DNA of 64,000 nt, taken from positions 1,426,001 through 1,490,000 of the forward strand of contig NZ_CP037858.1 of assembly GCF_006974125.1 (NCBI RefSeq), in the 5' to 3' direction. A program made the translations under genes and the position numbers. Source of the DNA: Stenotrophomonas maltophilia (GTDB taxonomy: Bacteria; Pseudomonadota; Gammaproteobacteria; Xanthomonadales; Xanthomonadaceae). This document shows positions 1 to 12,570 of the stretch, one piece after another. Position 1 is the stretch's first letter, and each line of letters starts with the position of its first letter. The notes under the pieces were generated by a model that made no database searches, was not told the origin of the DNA, and saw only the letters and a list, made by a program, of their open reading frames with translations.

Positions 1-655
1 GGGCCTCGTCACGGAAGCAGCGCGCGATCTGGTAGTAGCGGTCGAAGCCGGCCACCATGAGGATCTGCTTGAACAGCTGCGGGCTCTGCGGCAGGGCGTA
101 GAACTCACCCGGATGCATGCGCGCCGGCACCAGGAAGTCGCGCGCGCCTTCCGGGGTGGCCTTGGTCAGGATCGGGGTCTCGATGTCCTGGAAACCCTTC
201 TCGTCCAGGTGGCGGCGCAGGGCCTGCACCAGCTTGATGCGGGTGCGCTGCATGCGCTGCATTTCCGGACGGCGCAGATCCAGGTAGCGGTACTTCAGGC
301 GGGTTTCTTCGCCCGGGTTCTCGTGGGCGTGGAACGGCAGCGGCGCGGCCTTGTTCAGCACGGTGATGGCGGTGGCGATCACTTCCACCTTGCCGGTGCG
401 CATCTTGTCGTTCACCGCGTGGCGGGCACGCACGACGCCTTCCACCTGCAGCACATCCTCGTAGCCCAGCGACGCGGCCACGGCGAACACCTCGGCGTTG
501 TCGACCTCCACCGTCACCTGCACGATGCCCTCATGATCCCGGAGATCGATGAAGCAGACGCCGCCCTGGTTACGGGCCACGTCGGTCCAGCCGGCGAGGG
601 TGACAGTCTGGCCAATCAGGGTCTCGTCGACCAGGCCGCAGAAGTGGGTACGCAT
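1..655 (-). CDS. aspS: Aspartyl-tRNA synthetase, N-terminal part (runs off the window)
   Basis: Charges tRNA-Asp (or tRNA-Asp and tRNA-Asn, if the enzyme is non-discriminating) with aspartate in the cytoplasm. Only about 218 N-terminal residues are inside the window; the gene continues past base 1. The translated start [16 protein letters not shown] is typical of bacterial AspRS. It is followed by the OB-fold anticodon-binding domain ([19 protein letters not shown] at roughly residues 23-41) and by the beginning of the class II catalytic domain, with the [11 protein letters not shown] and [20 protein letters not shown] segments. The ATG at 653-655 is chosen because this N-terminus matches the family. 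The opposite strand carries a long open frame here, which is a coding shadow. Recognition is confident; the truncation is due only to the window edge. Confidence 0.95.
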   Translation of the reverse strand, partial: MRTHFCGLVDETLIGQTVTLAGWTDVARNQGGVCFIDLRDHEGIVQVTVEVDNAEVFAVAASLGYEDVLQVEGVVRARHAVNDKMRTGKVEVIATAITVLNKAAPLPFHAHENPGEETRLKYRYLDLRRPEMQRMQRTRIKLVQALRRHLDEKGFQDIETPILTKATPEGARDFLVPARMHPGEFYALPQSPQLFKQILMVAGFDRYYQIARCFRDEA

Positions 656-813
656 GGGGGGAAGCTCCGCTGGAGAACGCCGGCACCGGATGGGGGCCGG
701 AAAGCCTCGTATTCTGCGGCCGAGGCCCCGGCCGGGGCAAATCCGGCCAGTCACACCGGCTTGATCGCCCCCCTCCCTATAGTCGGGCACCTGCCACCGT
801 ATGGGATGCCGCC

Positions 814-1557
814 ATGAAACCGCTGTCCCTGGCCAGCCTGGCCGTAACCCTCAGCCTGGGTGCCCTGGGCACCCTTGCCCTGCCCGCCCCGTCCGCCGCT
901 GCGCAGAACGGGGTGATCCGCTGCGAAAGCCAGAGCAACCGCGAACGGGTCTGCAACACCGGCTGGCGCGGCGCGCAGCTGGTCCGCCAGTTGTCTGGCA
1001 GCCCCTGCGAGGAAGGGCGCTCCTGGGGCAGCCGCAATGGCAGCATCTGGGTCACCAACGGCTGCCGCGCCGAGTTCGTCGAGGCCCGTGGTGGCTGGGG
1101 CGGCGGCAATGGCGGTGGCTGGGGCGGCAACAACGGTCGACCCGGCGAGACCATCCGCTGCGAAAGCCAGAACAATCGCGAGCGCAGCTGCCCGGTCGGC
1201 TGGCGCAATGCCCGCCTGGTCCGCCAGTTGTCCGGCAGTCCTTGCGACGAGGGCCGTACCTGGGGTGTGCGCAACGGCGCGCTGTGGGTCAGCAATGGCT
1301 GCCGCGCCGAATTCGCCGAGGCCCGCGGCTGGGGCGGCGGTGGCGGTGGCTGGGGCGGTGGCAACAGCAACTATTCGGTCACCTGCAGCAGCAACAACAA
1401 CCGTTCGCAGACCTGCGACTGGGATGACCGCCAAGGCCGGCCGGTGCTGCAGCAGCAGTTGTCGGGCAGCGCCTGCCAGGAAGGCCGCAGCTGGGGTTAC
1501 TCGCGTGGCCAGGTGTGGGTGAGCAACGGCTGCCGGGCGCGTTTCGGCACGCGGTGA
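814..1557 (+). CDS. Secreted DUF3011 protein with three repeats
   Basis: 247 residues, function unknown. A Sec-type signal peptide covers about residues 1-30 (ends PSAAAQ). Three copies of one unit of about 55 residues follow. Each has the pattern I/V-x-C-E/S-S-x-x-N-R-x-x-x-C, then QLSGSxC-x-EGRxWG, then WVxNGCRAxF, which is the DUF3011 signature with four conserved cysteines per unit. The units are joined by Gly/Trp-rich linkers ([13 protein letters not shown] and similar). The cysteine pattern suggests disulfide-stabilised small domains in the periplasm or outside the cell. DUF3011 proteins are common in Xanthomonadaceae but have no settled role. It stands alone, transcribed away from aspS; a GC-rich hairpin and a SMAG repeat follow the stop. 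Confidence 0.85.
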   Translation: MKPLSLASLAVTLSLGALGTLALPAPSAAAQNGVIRCESQSNRERVCNTGWRGAQLVRQLSGSPCEEGRSWGSRNGSIWVTNGCRAEFVEARGGWGGGNGGGWGGNNGRPGETIRCESQNNRERSCPVGWRNARLVRQLSGSPCDEGRTWGVRNGALWVSNGCRAEFAEARGWGGGGGGWGGGNSNYSVTCSSNNNRSQTCDWDDRQGRPVLQQQLSGSACQEGRSWGYSRGQVWVSNGCRARFGTR

Positions 1558-1563
1558 GCATGA

Positions 1564-1598
1564 GGTCGGATCCCTGGCCAGCGGCCAGGGCTCTGACC
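1564..1598. terminator. Hairpin of the GGGTCAGA(T/G)CCC family
   Basis: Arms at 1564-1579 and 1583-1598 enclose the loop AGC. 14 of 16 positions pair; the right arm ends CTCTGACC. It lies 7 bases after the DUF3011 stop codon and belongs to the same palindrome family as those at 40818 and 62358. A terminator role is inferred; there is no T-run. Confidence 0.5.
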
Positions 1599-1614
1599 CC
1601 ATCAGGCATCCCGC

Positions 1615-1637
1615 ATCCACGCATGGCGTGGATCTAC
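1615..1637 (-). repeat. SMAG (GTAG-headed palindrome)
   Basis: Read on the minus strand it is GTAG followed by ATCCACGC, the loop CAT and GCGTGGAT. This is one of two main stem types in the window. It lies between the DUF3011 gene and the lipoprotein gene. Confidence 0.85.
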
Positions 1638-1689
1638 TGGGGATTTTTCCGGGTTCGGAGCCCTCCGCAGGACGGATCCGAACCCGGGA

Positions 1690-2331
1690 TCAGGGTGCGG
1701 GTGCCTTCTCGTCGCCCCACGGCGCCGGCGGCAGGTCGACCGGCTTGTTCAGGTCGAACTGCACACGGAACCGACGGCCCTCCGGGCGCGTCAGCTCGTA
1801 GACGAACGTCTGGTCCGGATCGATCTCCATCGCCCAGGTGTTGTGCGTGGAAGCCAGCATGTCGGCACGGCGGAACATCGCCACCGAATCCGCATCGGCC
1901 GGGAACTGCTGACGCTCGCCAGTTCCCGGCGGCGTGCTGTCGCCACCGTACAGGGTGATCGCGTCGGGGCTGCCGCCTTCATGGCGATGGTCGTGCTTCA
2001 GGCGCAGCCCGTTCGGCGTGCGGGTCAGCACCCAGGTCCGCGAGTGGTCATCACCGACATGGAACGGGATGCGCAGCTCATGCGCCGGATCGGCGCAGCC
2101 GCGCACATGCATCACCAGGCGCTGCCCGGCGAACGGGTCCTTGCCGGTCGGTGCCGGCGTGTCCTCCACCACCTTGCCGGCGTAGGCCTGGCCACAGTGG
2201 GCGGCGATCGCGGCCATGAAGGCATCGGCCGGTGCGGTCGCCAGATCATGGGCGACCGTATCGGAGCGCTGCGTGCACGCAGCGAGGCTGAGCAGGAGGG
2301 CGGCGGTAGCGGCAACGGCAATCGGTCTCAT
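1690..2331 (-). CDS. Predicted lipoprotein, unknown function
   Basis: 213 residues. The N-terminus is a lipoprotein signal with lipobox LAAC (Cys19), so the mature protein should be lipid-anchored in the envelope. The mature part has no family I can name with certainty. It has a Cys pair (AHCGQAY near residue 46 and HVRGCADPAHELR near residue 79), a stretch HDHRHEGGSPDAITLYGGD and a C-terminal FVYELTRPEGRRFRVQFDLN. This resembles a conserved hypothetical lipoprotein of Xanthomonadaceae. The start is the ATG at 2329-2331, directly in front of the signal sequence. It ends 52 bases after a SMAG repeat. It is transcribed in the same direction as the antiporter gene, whose 3' end lies 55 bases upstream, so co-transcription is possible. 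Confidence 0.8.
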   Translation of the reverse strand: MRPIAVAATAALLLSLAACTQRSDTVAHDLATAPADAFMAAIAAHCGQAYAGKVVEDTPAPTGKDPFAGQRLVMHVRGCADPAHELRIPFHVGDDHSRTWVLTRTPNGLRLKHDHRHEGGSPDAITLYGGDSTPPGTGERQQFPADADSVAMFRRADMLASTHNTWAMEIDPDQTFVYELTRPEGRRFRVQFDLNKPVDLPPAPWGDEKAPAP

Positions 2332-2386
2332 GCCCCAACCCTAACGGCCATGGCCGAAGTGCGCAAACCGCACGCGCAGCATCCGC

Positions 2387-3601
2387 TCAGCGATCGAGGG
2401 CAGGCGCCGCCGGCAGCGTTTCGGTGACCGCCACCGGCGCGGCTTCGCCTTCACCCGCAGGTTCCTGCTCGACCGGATCGACATCGAACGGGGTACGGAA
2501 CACCAGCGACGGCAGCAGCGTGGTCAGCGCAGCGTAGAGCAGCAGCGCACCGAACAGCACCGCCGGGATCTGGAAACGCTCGCGCATGATCGCCGCCAGC
2601 ACCAGGGTGAAGATCAGCGTCGGCGCCAGCGCCAGCGAGACCCGCAGGCTGCTGCGGAAGCTCTCGCCGAACATCACCCGGCGCTGCAGCCAGACCACGC
2701 CGATGCGCAGCGGCAGCACCACCAGGGTGATCACGATGCCCAGCCCCAGCGCCTCGAAGCTCAACGCTTCGGCGGGCACCTTGGTGCCGGCGTTGAAGAA
2801 GTAGAACGGCACGAAGAACGAGGCGAACAGGCGCAGCGCATGCAGGTTCTCGTGCGAGGCCAGCAGCGGCATGCGCTGGTGCAGCAGGCGCGCGACCAGG
2901 CCGGCGATGAACGCGCCGACCAGGTAATACACGCCCAGCAGATAGGTGATGTAGGCCGCCACCATGCCCACCATCACCAGCAGCGAGAATTCGGAACCCG
3001 GCGCGTGCGGCGCCACCCAGCGTCCCAGCGCGATGAACAGCAGCGGCAGGCCGATCATCATCGCCAGCAGGGCCAGGCTGGACAGCGCCATGTGGCCTGG
3101 GTCACCGGCCTGCAGCACGATGAACAACGCCGCCAGCGCCAGCAGTTCGCCGGCAATGGCCTTGCTGGTCACCCAGAACCGCTCATCCTCGCTGAGGCCC
3201 AGTCGCGACAGCGAGTCCATGATGAAACCGGTGGAGGGCGTCAGCAGCGCCAGCGCCAACAGGCCCGCGGCCTGCCACGGCAGCCCTGCGTAACGCCAGG
3301 CCAGCCAGCCCACGCCGAACAACGTTGCAGTGCGGATCACCAGGTGCGCCAGCAGCGGCCACATGCCACGGCGCAGCGCCTGCAGGTCCACTTCCAGGCC
3401 GGCGAACAGGAACAGCGAGGAAATACCCAGCGTGGCCAGCAGGCCGATCACCGCATCATGGGCCTGATCGCCCAGCCAGAGCATGCCGATGATGCCGAAC
3501 AGCAGGCAGGTCAGTGGCGCGGGCAGGCTGAAGCGCTGCAGCGCGCGCGGGATCACCAGCAGCGCGAAGATCAGCAGCAGGTAGATCAATTCATGGCTCA
3601 T
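2387..3601 (-). CDS. Cation:proton antiporter, CPA2 family
   Basis: 404 residues with about 11-12 hydrophobic segments over residues 1-365 and a short polar C-terminal tail rich in Glu and Pro. The order of segments, GLEVDLQALRRGMWPL near residue 68, the TPSTGFIMDSLSRLGLS stretch near 120 and the YYLVGAFIAGLVARLL segment near 225 fit the Na+/H+ exchanger fold of the CPA2 (Kef/NapA-like) group. It should exchange K+ or Na+ for protons across the inner membrane. Unlike the second antiporter of this window (10547-12244) it has no C-terminal TrkA-N domain, so it lacks the nucleotide-binding gate of KefB/KefC. The start ATG is preceded by GGAAGA at suitable spacing. The ion cannot be told from sequence. 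It lies downstream of blaL2 on the same strand. Confidence 0.85.
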   Translation of the reverse strand: MSHELIYLLLIFALLVIPRALQRFSLPAPLTCLLFGIIGMLWLGDQAHDAVIGLLATLGISSLFLFAGLEVDLQALRRGMWPLLAHLVIRTATLFGVGWLAWRYAGLPWQAAGLLALALLTPSTGFIMDSLSRLGLSEDERFWVTSKAIAGELLALAALFIVLQAGDPGHMALSSLALLAMMIGLPLLFIALGRWVAPHAPGSEFSLLVMVGMVAAYITYLLGVYYLVGAFIAGLVARLLHQRMPLLASHENLHALRLFASFFVPFYFFNAGTKVPAEALSFEALGLGIVITLVVLPLRIGVVWLQRRVMFGESFRSSLRVSLALAPTLIFTLVLAAIMRERFQIPAVLFGALLLYAALTTLLPSLVFRTPFDVDPVEQEPAGEGEAAPVAVTETLPAAPALDR

Positions 3602-3687
3602 CGGGGTCTTCCGTGGGGTTCGAACGCGCGCAGGATGCGCGCGCCGAACCGATCCGGCAAGCCGTTTCTGGATGACTCCCGGTTACC

Positions 3688-4599
3688 TCATCCGATCAGT
3701 CGATCGGCGATGCGGCCCACCTGTGCCAGCACGGTAGCGCGTTGCTCGTAGCTGATCGCACCCGCCTGCAGATAGGCGGTCAGCACCCAGGGCGTGCCCC
3801 CGGCCACGGGCCACAGCACTGCAATATCGTTGCGCGCGTCCTCGCCATTGCTGCCGGTCTTGTCGCCAACGCGCCAGCGCTTGCCGAGGCCCGCGCGCAG
3901 GCAGGCGTCGCCGGTTTCGTTGTCGATCAGCCAGTCGGCCAGCTGCTGCCGCGAAGCCGGTTGCAGCACCTCGCCCAGCACCACGCGCTGCAGGGTCGTG
4001 GCCATCGCCGCCGGCGTGGTGGTATCGCGTGGATCGCCCTTGGCGAAACTGTTCAGCTCCGGCTCCAGCCGATCACTGCGGCTCACCGTATCGCCGCTGG
4101 CGCGCAGGAACGCGGTCACCGCGGGCGGGCCACCGACTACGCCGAACAGCAGGTTGGCTGCAGTGTTGTCACTGGTGATCAGGGTCGCCCGGCACAGGTC
4201 GCGCACGGTCAGGTCCTTGCCGGCATGGCGGCGGGTGACCGGTGCGTGCGAGAGCAGATCGGCGTCGCGCACCGGCACCCGCCTGTCCAGCAATGCCGGC
4301 ATGCGTTCGGCCTGGCTGAGCACGGTGGCCGCCAGCACACTTTTGAAGGTGCTGCACATCGGGAAGCGCTCGTCCTGACGATGACCGATGCGGCGGCCGC
4401 TGGCAGTGTCCAGCAGGGTCACGCCGAGGCGTCCGGCGCAGGCCTTTTCCAGCGCGGCGAAGTCAGTGGCGGCGGTGATGGCGGCATCGGTGGGTGCGTT
4501 GGCGGCGGTCTTGCCCGCAGCACGTGCCAGCAGCGGCAGAGCAAGCGAGGAAGCCACGGCAGCACCACTGAACTGCAGGAATCGGCGACGGGCGAGCAT
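3688..4599 (-). CDS. blaL2: Class A serine beta-lactamase L2
   Basis: Inducible clavulanate-sensitive cephalosporinase typical of Stenotrophomonas; it acts in the periplasm. 303 residues. The N-terminus has a twin-arginine export motif (RRRFLQ, residues 4-9) and a hydrophobic stretch ending ARA, in line with Tat export of L2. Class A motifs are complete: STFK with the nucleophile Ser83, SDN at 143-145, EPELN at 179-183 with the general base Glu179 (Ambler 166), and KTG at 247-249. The start ATG has AGGAG eight bases upstream. It is divergent from ampR, sharing a 174-bp regulatory gap with an LysR-type operator at 4666-4698. This arrangement is the classic AmpR-controlled beta-lactamase module. 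The partner metallo-enzyme L1 is not in this window. Confidence 0.97.
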   Translation of the reverse strand: MLARRRFLQFSGAAVASSLALPLLARAAGKTAANAPTDAAITAATDFAALEKACAGRLGVTLLDTASGRRIGHRQDERFPMCSTFKSVLAATVLSQAERMPALLDRRVPVRDADLLSHAPVTRRHAGKDLTVRDLCRATLITSDNTAANLLFGVVGGPPAVTAFLRASGDTVSRSDRLEPELNSFAKGDPRDTTTPAAMATTLQRVVLGEVLQPASRQQLADWLIDNETGDACLRAGLGKRWRVGDKTGSNGEDARNDIAVLWPVAGGTPWVLTAYLQAGAISYEQRATVLAQVGRIADRLIG

Positions 4600-4665
4600 G
4601 CGGGTTCTCCTGGGGACCGCTCGATTATTGAAGCCTTGATCGGGGGCGACCAGCGCAAAAAATCT

Positions 4666-4698
4666 GCGTTAGACATTAGCTCAATTAATGCCTGACGC
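4666..4698. promoter_or_regulatory. Probable AmpR operator between blaL2 and ampR
   Basis: Imperfect inverted repeat: GCGTTAGACATTAG (4666-4679), spacer CTCAA, then TTAATGCCTGACGC (4685-4698); 11 of 14 positions pair. It is centred about 83 bases before blaL2 and 92 before ampR. AT-rich dyads of this kind in a divergent gap are the usual binding sites of LysR-type regulators. Assignment to AmpR is by position. Confidence 0.7.
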
Positions 4699-4773
4699 AT
4701 TCAACCCCTTAATTTTCCGAAATGTATCGTTGAAGCGTTAGGATCAGCCATCACTCCAGCTCACGACTGCGCG

Positions 4774-5640
4774 ATGTTGCACCCTACCCTGCCACTGAAC
4801 GCGCTGCGCGCCTTCGAGGCCGCCGCCCGCCACCAGAACTTCACCCGTGCCGCGCTGGAGCTGTGTGTCAGCCAGGCCGCACTGAGCCACCAGATCCGTG
4901 GACTGGAGGACCGGCTGGGCATCCGCCTGTTCCATCGGCTGCCGCGTGGCGTGGCGCTCACCGATGAAGGTGCGGCGCTGTATCCCGTGCTCAACGAATC
5001 ATTCGAGCGCATCTCTGCCAGCATCGCGCGCTACACCGGTGGCCCGTCCCGCGAGGTGCTGACGCTGGGCGTGGTCGGCACCTTCGCCACCGGTTGGCTG
5101 CTGCCACGGCTGGCCGCGTTCGAGGCCGCGCACCCGGATATCGAGCTGCGCCTGCAGACCCACAACAACCGCATCGACCTGGCCGGCGAAGGGCTGGACC
5201 TGGCGATCCGCTTCGGCGATGGTGACTGGCAGGGCCAGGCATGCACGGCGATCCTCGATGCGCCGTTTGCGCCGCTGTGCGCGCCGGCATTGGCGCGGCG
5301 GCTGAAGCAGCCACGCGACCTGGGCGCTCTACCATTGCTGCGCTCCTACCGCAGCGACGAATGGCCGCGCTGGCTGCAGGCGGCAGGGGTCAGCGGCGTG
5401 GAGGCACGCGGGCCGGTATTCGATTCCTCGTTGACGGTCGCGATGGCCGCCGCCGGTGGCGCCGGTGTGGCGTTGCTGCCGCTGCGCATGTTCGAACAGG
5501 AGCTGGCCGAGGGACGCCTGCTGCAGCCATTCGGCACCACGCTGGAGCTGGGGTGCTACTGGTTGACGCGTTTACGCTCGCGCGCCGAGCGTGAGCCTGC
5601 GAAGCGGTTCCGCGAATGGCTGCAGGCGCAGGGCGCGTAA
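4774..5640 (+). CDS. ampR: LysR-type regulator AmpR
   Basis: Activator/repressor of blaL2 that in characterised systems senses muropeptides from cell-wall recycling. 288 residues. The winged helix-turn-helix covers about residues 1-65 (NFTRAALELCVSQAALSHQI followed by LEDRLGIRLFHRLPRG). The rest is the LysR substrate-binding domain, with FATGWLLPRLAAFEAAHPDI near residue 108. The N-terminus MLHPTLPLNALRAFEAAARH is that of AmpR proteins. The ATG at 4774 is the family start. It is divergent from blaL2, so it should repress its own promoter while controlling the lactamase. Its stop codon is followed one base later by a 71-bp perfect palindrome that separates it from the convergent yheS. Confidence 0.95.
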   Translation: MLHPTLPLNALRAFEAAARHQNFTRAALELCVSQAALSHQIRGLEDRLGIRLFHRLPRGVALTDEGAALYPVLNESFERISASIARYTGGPSREVLTLGVVGTFATGWLLPRLAAFEAAHPDIELRLQTHNNRIDLAGEGLDLAIRFGDGDWQGQACTAILDAPFAPLCAPALARRLKQPRDLGALPLLRSYRSDEWPRWLQAAGVSGVEARGPVFDSSLTVAMAAAGGAGVALLPLRMFEQELAEGRLLQPFGTTLELGCYWLTRLRSRAEREPAKRFREWLQAQGA

Positions 5641-5641
5641 C

Positions 5642-5712
5642 AAAAAAAGGGGACGGAGGGGATTAAGTCGTTTATGGCACAAACGACTTAATCCCCTCCG
5701 TCCCCTTTTTTT
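5642..5712. terminator. Long perfect palindrome, GGGGACGGAGG family, copy 1
   Basis: Arms of 32 bases at 5642-5673 and 5681-5712 pair perfectly around a 7-base loop (ATGGCAC). The arms carry an A-run at one end and a T-run at the other, so a transcript from either side would form a long GC-rich stem followed by U residues. It fills the gap between convergent ampR and yheS. It is therefore a good bidirectional terminator, and is one of three copies of a dispersed element (see 25701 and 33913). Confidence 0.85.
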
Positions 5713-5718
5713 GCGTGA

Positions 5719-7584
<1,866 letters not shown>

Positions 7585-7920
7585 CGGGGGAGGGGTCCAT
7601 ATAACCGAATGGAATGTGCTGGTGAGCACTGTTCCTGCGACGCAATTCTAGCGTTAACGAATACTTGACGCGCCCCGGGATGCGCGGCGGCAGGCCAACT
7701 CTCTCCCTCGTCGGCCCCGCGCAGCCCCCGGGCCCCACCTCCCGCCGCTGCCCCCTGCCGCTAAATGGTTGCTGCTGCAACGTTTTTTCCTGTTGCAACC
7801 ATTTGACAGGCACTGAATATCCCGTTAATTCCTGCTTTGCGCACCGCAACAACCGCCGTCCGCCTCACGTCCGTGATGTCGATTCCGGTGCCGCCCCCCG
7901 CCAACCGGAGCCCCATCCCG
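7585..7920 (+). promoter_or_regulatory. Gap with palindrome and promoter before the first TonB receptor
   Basis: The 336-base gap holds no gene. An inverted repeat AAATGGTTGC (7763-7772) with GCAACCATTT (7795-7804) overlaps a TTGACA (7803-7808). TTAATT follows 16 bases later (7825-7830), together a plausible sigma-70 promoter for the receptor gene. A regulator bound to the repeat would cover the -35 box, which suggests repression. The regulator is unknown. Confidence 0.45.
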
Positions 7921-10308
<2,388 letters not shown>

Positions 10309-10317
10309 GGGGTAGCG

Positions 10318-10371
10318 GTAGCGCCGGGCCATGCCCGGCGCAGCTCTGGTAGTGCCGGCCGCTGGCCGGCA
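10318..10371 (+). repeat. Two SMAG elements in tandem
   Basis: GTAG plus CGCCGGGC-CAT-GCCCGGCG (10318-10340) and GTAG plus TGCCGGCC-GCT-GGCCGGCA (10349-10371). Both have the same orientation and start 9 bases after the receptor stop codon. The two stems differ in sequence but each is fully self-complementary. Confidence 0.85.
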
Positions 10372-10449
10372 TCCCCTCGCCGCATCTGGAGGAGAGCCCC
10401 TTCTTGTTGAAGGGGCGCGCCGAAGGCGGGGGTAGAGGAGAAATGCGTG

Positions 10450-10490
10450 GGCAAACCCGCCGGCCACGGCACGTGGCCGGCGGGTTTGCC
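10450..10490. terminator. 18-bp perfect stem before ybaL
   Basis: Arms 10450-10467 and 10473-10490 pair perfectly around GGCAC; the stem contains CCCGCCGGCC. It lies between the TonB receptor and the antiporter gene, so termination of receptor transcripts is likely. There is no T-run, so intrinsic termination is not certain. Confidence 0.5.
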
Positions 10491-10546
10491 GTATCTGGCC
10501 TCATCGGTGAAAATCGGGGCATCCCCCCGATTGCCTGCGAGTGCCG

Positions 10547-12244
10547 ATGCACCATGACACCGACCTGATCAACATCGTGGCCGTTGGCCTGGGGCTCGCC
10601 TTCATCTTCGGCGCGCTGGCCAACAAGCTGCGCTTGTCTCCCCTGGTCGGTTACCTGGTTGCTGGCATCTGCGTCGGCCCGTTCACCCCCGGCTTCGTCG
10701 CCGACCAGGCGCTGGCCAACCAGCTGGCCGAGCTGGGCGTGATGCTGCTGATGTTCGGCGTCGGCCTGCACTTCTCATTGAAGGACCTGATGGCGGTCAA
10801 GGCCATCGCCATCCCCGGTGCCATCGGCCAGATCGCGGTGGCCACCCTGCTCGGCTGGGGCGTGGCCTCGCTGATGGGCTGGCCCGCCTTGCACGGGGTC
10901 ATCTTCGGTTTCTCGCTGGCCACGGCCAGTACCGTGGTGCTGCTGCGGGCGATGGAGGAACGCCGCCTGCTGGAGACGATGCGCGGCAAGATCGCGGTCG
11001 GCTGGCTGATCGTCGAAGACCTGGCCTGTGTGCTGGCGCTGGTGATGATGCCGGTGATGGCCGGCGTGTTCGGCCCCGACGCGGCCAAGGAATCGCACTC
11101 GCTGGGCAGCGTGCTGGCCGACATCGGCTGGACCTTCGTGCAGCTGGGCCTGTTCGTGGCGGTGATGCTGGTGGTCGGCCGCCGGGTCATCCCGTGGATC
11201 CTGGAGCGTATCGCCGGCACCGGTTCGCGCGAACTGTTCACCCTCTCGGTGCTGGCGATCGCGCTGGGCGTGGCGTTCGGCTCGGCCATGTTGTTCGGCG
11301 TCTCGTTCGCGCTGGGCGCGTTCTTCGCCGGCATGCTGCTCAACGAATCGGAGCTGAGCCACAAGGCCGCGCATGATTCGCTGCCGCTGCGTGATGCGTT
11401 CGCAGTGCTGTTCTTCGTCTCGGTCGGCATGCTGTTCGACCCCAACATCCTCGTCCAGCATCCCTGGCAGGTGCTGGCCACCGTGCTGATCATCATGTTC
11501 GGCAAGTCGGCCGCTGCGTTCTTCATCGTCCGTGCGTTCGGCCACCCGACCAGCACCGCATTGACCATCTCGGCCAGCCTGGCGCAGATCGGCGAGTTCG
11601 CCTTCATCATCGCCGGCCTCGGCGTGGCGCTGCAGATCCTGCCGAAGGAAGGCCAGTCACTGGTGCTGGCCGGTGCGCTGGTGTCGATCATGCTCAACCC
11701 GCTGGTGTTCGGCCTGCTCGATCGTTGGCAGGCCAAGCAGGAACAGCAGCCGCAACCGGCCGAGCCGGAAGAGGCCATCGGCCCCTCGCGCGACCTGCGT
11801 GACCACGCCACCGTGATCGGCTACGGCCGGGTCGGCAGCGAACTGGCGCAGGTGTTGCGTGATCGCGGCGTGCCGGTGCTGGTGATCGATGACAACAAGG
11901 ACCACGTGGAGCGTGCGCATGCCAATGGCATTGCGGCGATCCGAGGCAGTGCCGCCGCCGACCGGGTGCTGGCCGAGGCCCATCCGGAGCGCGCGAAGAT
12001 TGCGGTGCTGGCCATTCCACAGCCGCTGGAGGCCGGTGAGGCGCTGGCCAAGCTGCGGGCGATCAATCCGGACCTGACCCTGCTGGCGCGTGCGCACAGC
12101 GATGCGGAAGTGAAGCACCTGCTGGAACACGGTGCCGATGGCACGGTGATGGCCGAGCGCGAGCTGGCCTATTCGCTGGCGGAGATGATCATGTCGACGC
12201 CGCCGTACCGGAATCTGGGGCAGCACAGCATTCCGGTGGTGTGA
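10547..12244 (+). CDS. ybaL: YbaL-type cation:proton antiporter with TrkA-N domain
   Basis: 565 residues. Residues 1-400 form the CPA2 antiporter domain with about 12 membrane segments. It has GVMLLMFGVGLHFSLKDLMA near 65, SLATASTVVLLRAMEER near 125 and LGAFFAGMLLNESELSH near 260. Residues about 415-540 form a TrkA-N (RCK) domain with the dinucleotide-binding motif VIGYGRVGSELAQ. It should exchange a cation, probably K+, for H+ at the inner membrane under nucleotide control. The sequence follows E. coli YbaL along its whole length, including the N-terminus MHHxT, so the ATG at 10547 is preferred over a GTG two codons earlier. A GCAGGGCT hairpin (12255-12273) follows as a probable terminator. 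Confidence 0.9.
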   Translation: MHHDTDLINIVAVGLGLAFIFGALANKLRLSPLVGYLVAGICVGPFTPGFVADQALANQLAELGVMLLMFGVGLHFSLKDLMAVKAIAIPGAIGQIAVATLLGWGVASLMGWPALHGVIFGFSLATASTVVLLRAMEERRLLETMRGKIAVGWLIVEDLACVLALVMMPVMAGVFGPDAAKESHSLGSVLADIGWTFVQLGLFVAVMLVVGRRVIPWILERIAGTGSRELFTLSVLAIALGVAFGSAMLFGVSFALGAFFAGMLLNESELSHKAAHDSLPLRDAFAVLFFVSVGMLFDPNILVQHPWQVLATVLIIMFGKSAAAFFIVRAFGHPTSTALTISASLAQIGEFAFIIAGLGVALQILPKEGQSLVLAGALVSIMLNPLVFGLLDRWQAKQEQQPQPAEPEEAIGPSRDLRDHATVIGYGRVGSELAQVLRDRGVPVLVIDDNKDHVERAHANGIAAIRGSAAADRVLAEAHPERAKIAVLAIPQPLEAGEALAKLRAINPDLTLLARAHSDAEVKHLLEHGADGTVMAERELAYSLAEMIMSTPPYRNLGQHSIPVV

Positions 12245-12254
12245 GGGGTGTGCG

Positions 12255-12273
12255 GCAGGGCTTGCAGCCCTGC
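12255..12273 (+). terminator. Hairpin after ybaL
   Basis: GCAGGGCT, loop TGC, AGCCCTGC, located 11 bases after the ybaL stop codon. It is short and has no T-run. Confidence 0.4.
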
Positions 12274-12341
12274 ACCTGCCAGGGCGCCGGCAAAAGCAAA
12301 AGCTGACTATCCGTGGGATGGCGAGGTGGCGTCCTGCTCTG

Positions 12342-12429
12342 GTAGGTGTCGACCTTGGTCGACACAGTAGATCCACGCCATGCGTGGATGATGTTCGATG
12401 ACGTTCATCCACGCATGGCGTGGATCTAC
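12342..12429. repeat. Cluster of three SMAG elements
   Basis: A plus-strand GTAG with a GTGTCGACC stem (12342-12365), a plus-strand GTAG with an ATCCACGC stem (12367-12389) and an inverted copy of the second (12407-12429). The last two form a head-to-head dimer that could fold into one long stem. The 326-base gap between ybaL and metY contains only these and the hairpin at 12255. Confidence 0.85.
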
Positions 12430-12570
12430 TACAAAAAAATCCCCGGTCGACCCGCATCGACCGGGGATCTGGATCGCCACGTTGCCACGCCTTGGAGAGG
12501 CAGTTCCACCGTAGCGCATCGCGGCGCCGGTGGTGATCGCCTGTGGCGATGACGACCAAGCGTGTGGCTA

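Noticed and set aside
113..817. Plus-strand frame over the aspS start
   Set aside because: The minus strand encodes a clear AspRS N-terminus; the plus frame is its shadow.
3688..5640. blaL2-ampR considered as a recently acquired resistance module
   Set aside because: No insertion sequence, integron or composition break flanks it; L2-ampR is an intrinsic part of Stenotrophomonas chromosomes.
12342..12429. Spaced repeats considered as a CRISPR array
   Set aside because: Repeats are self-palindromic, alternate in orientation, and differ in stem type; spacing is irregular and no cas genes are present.
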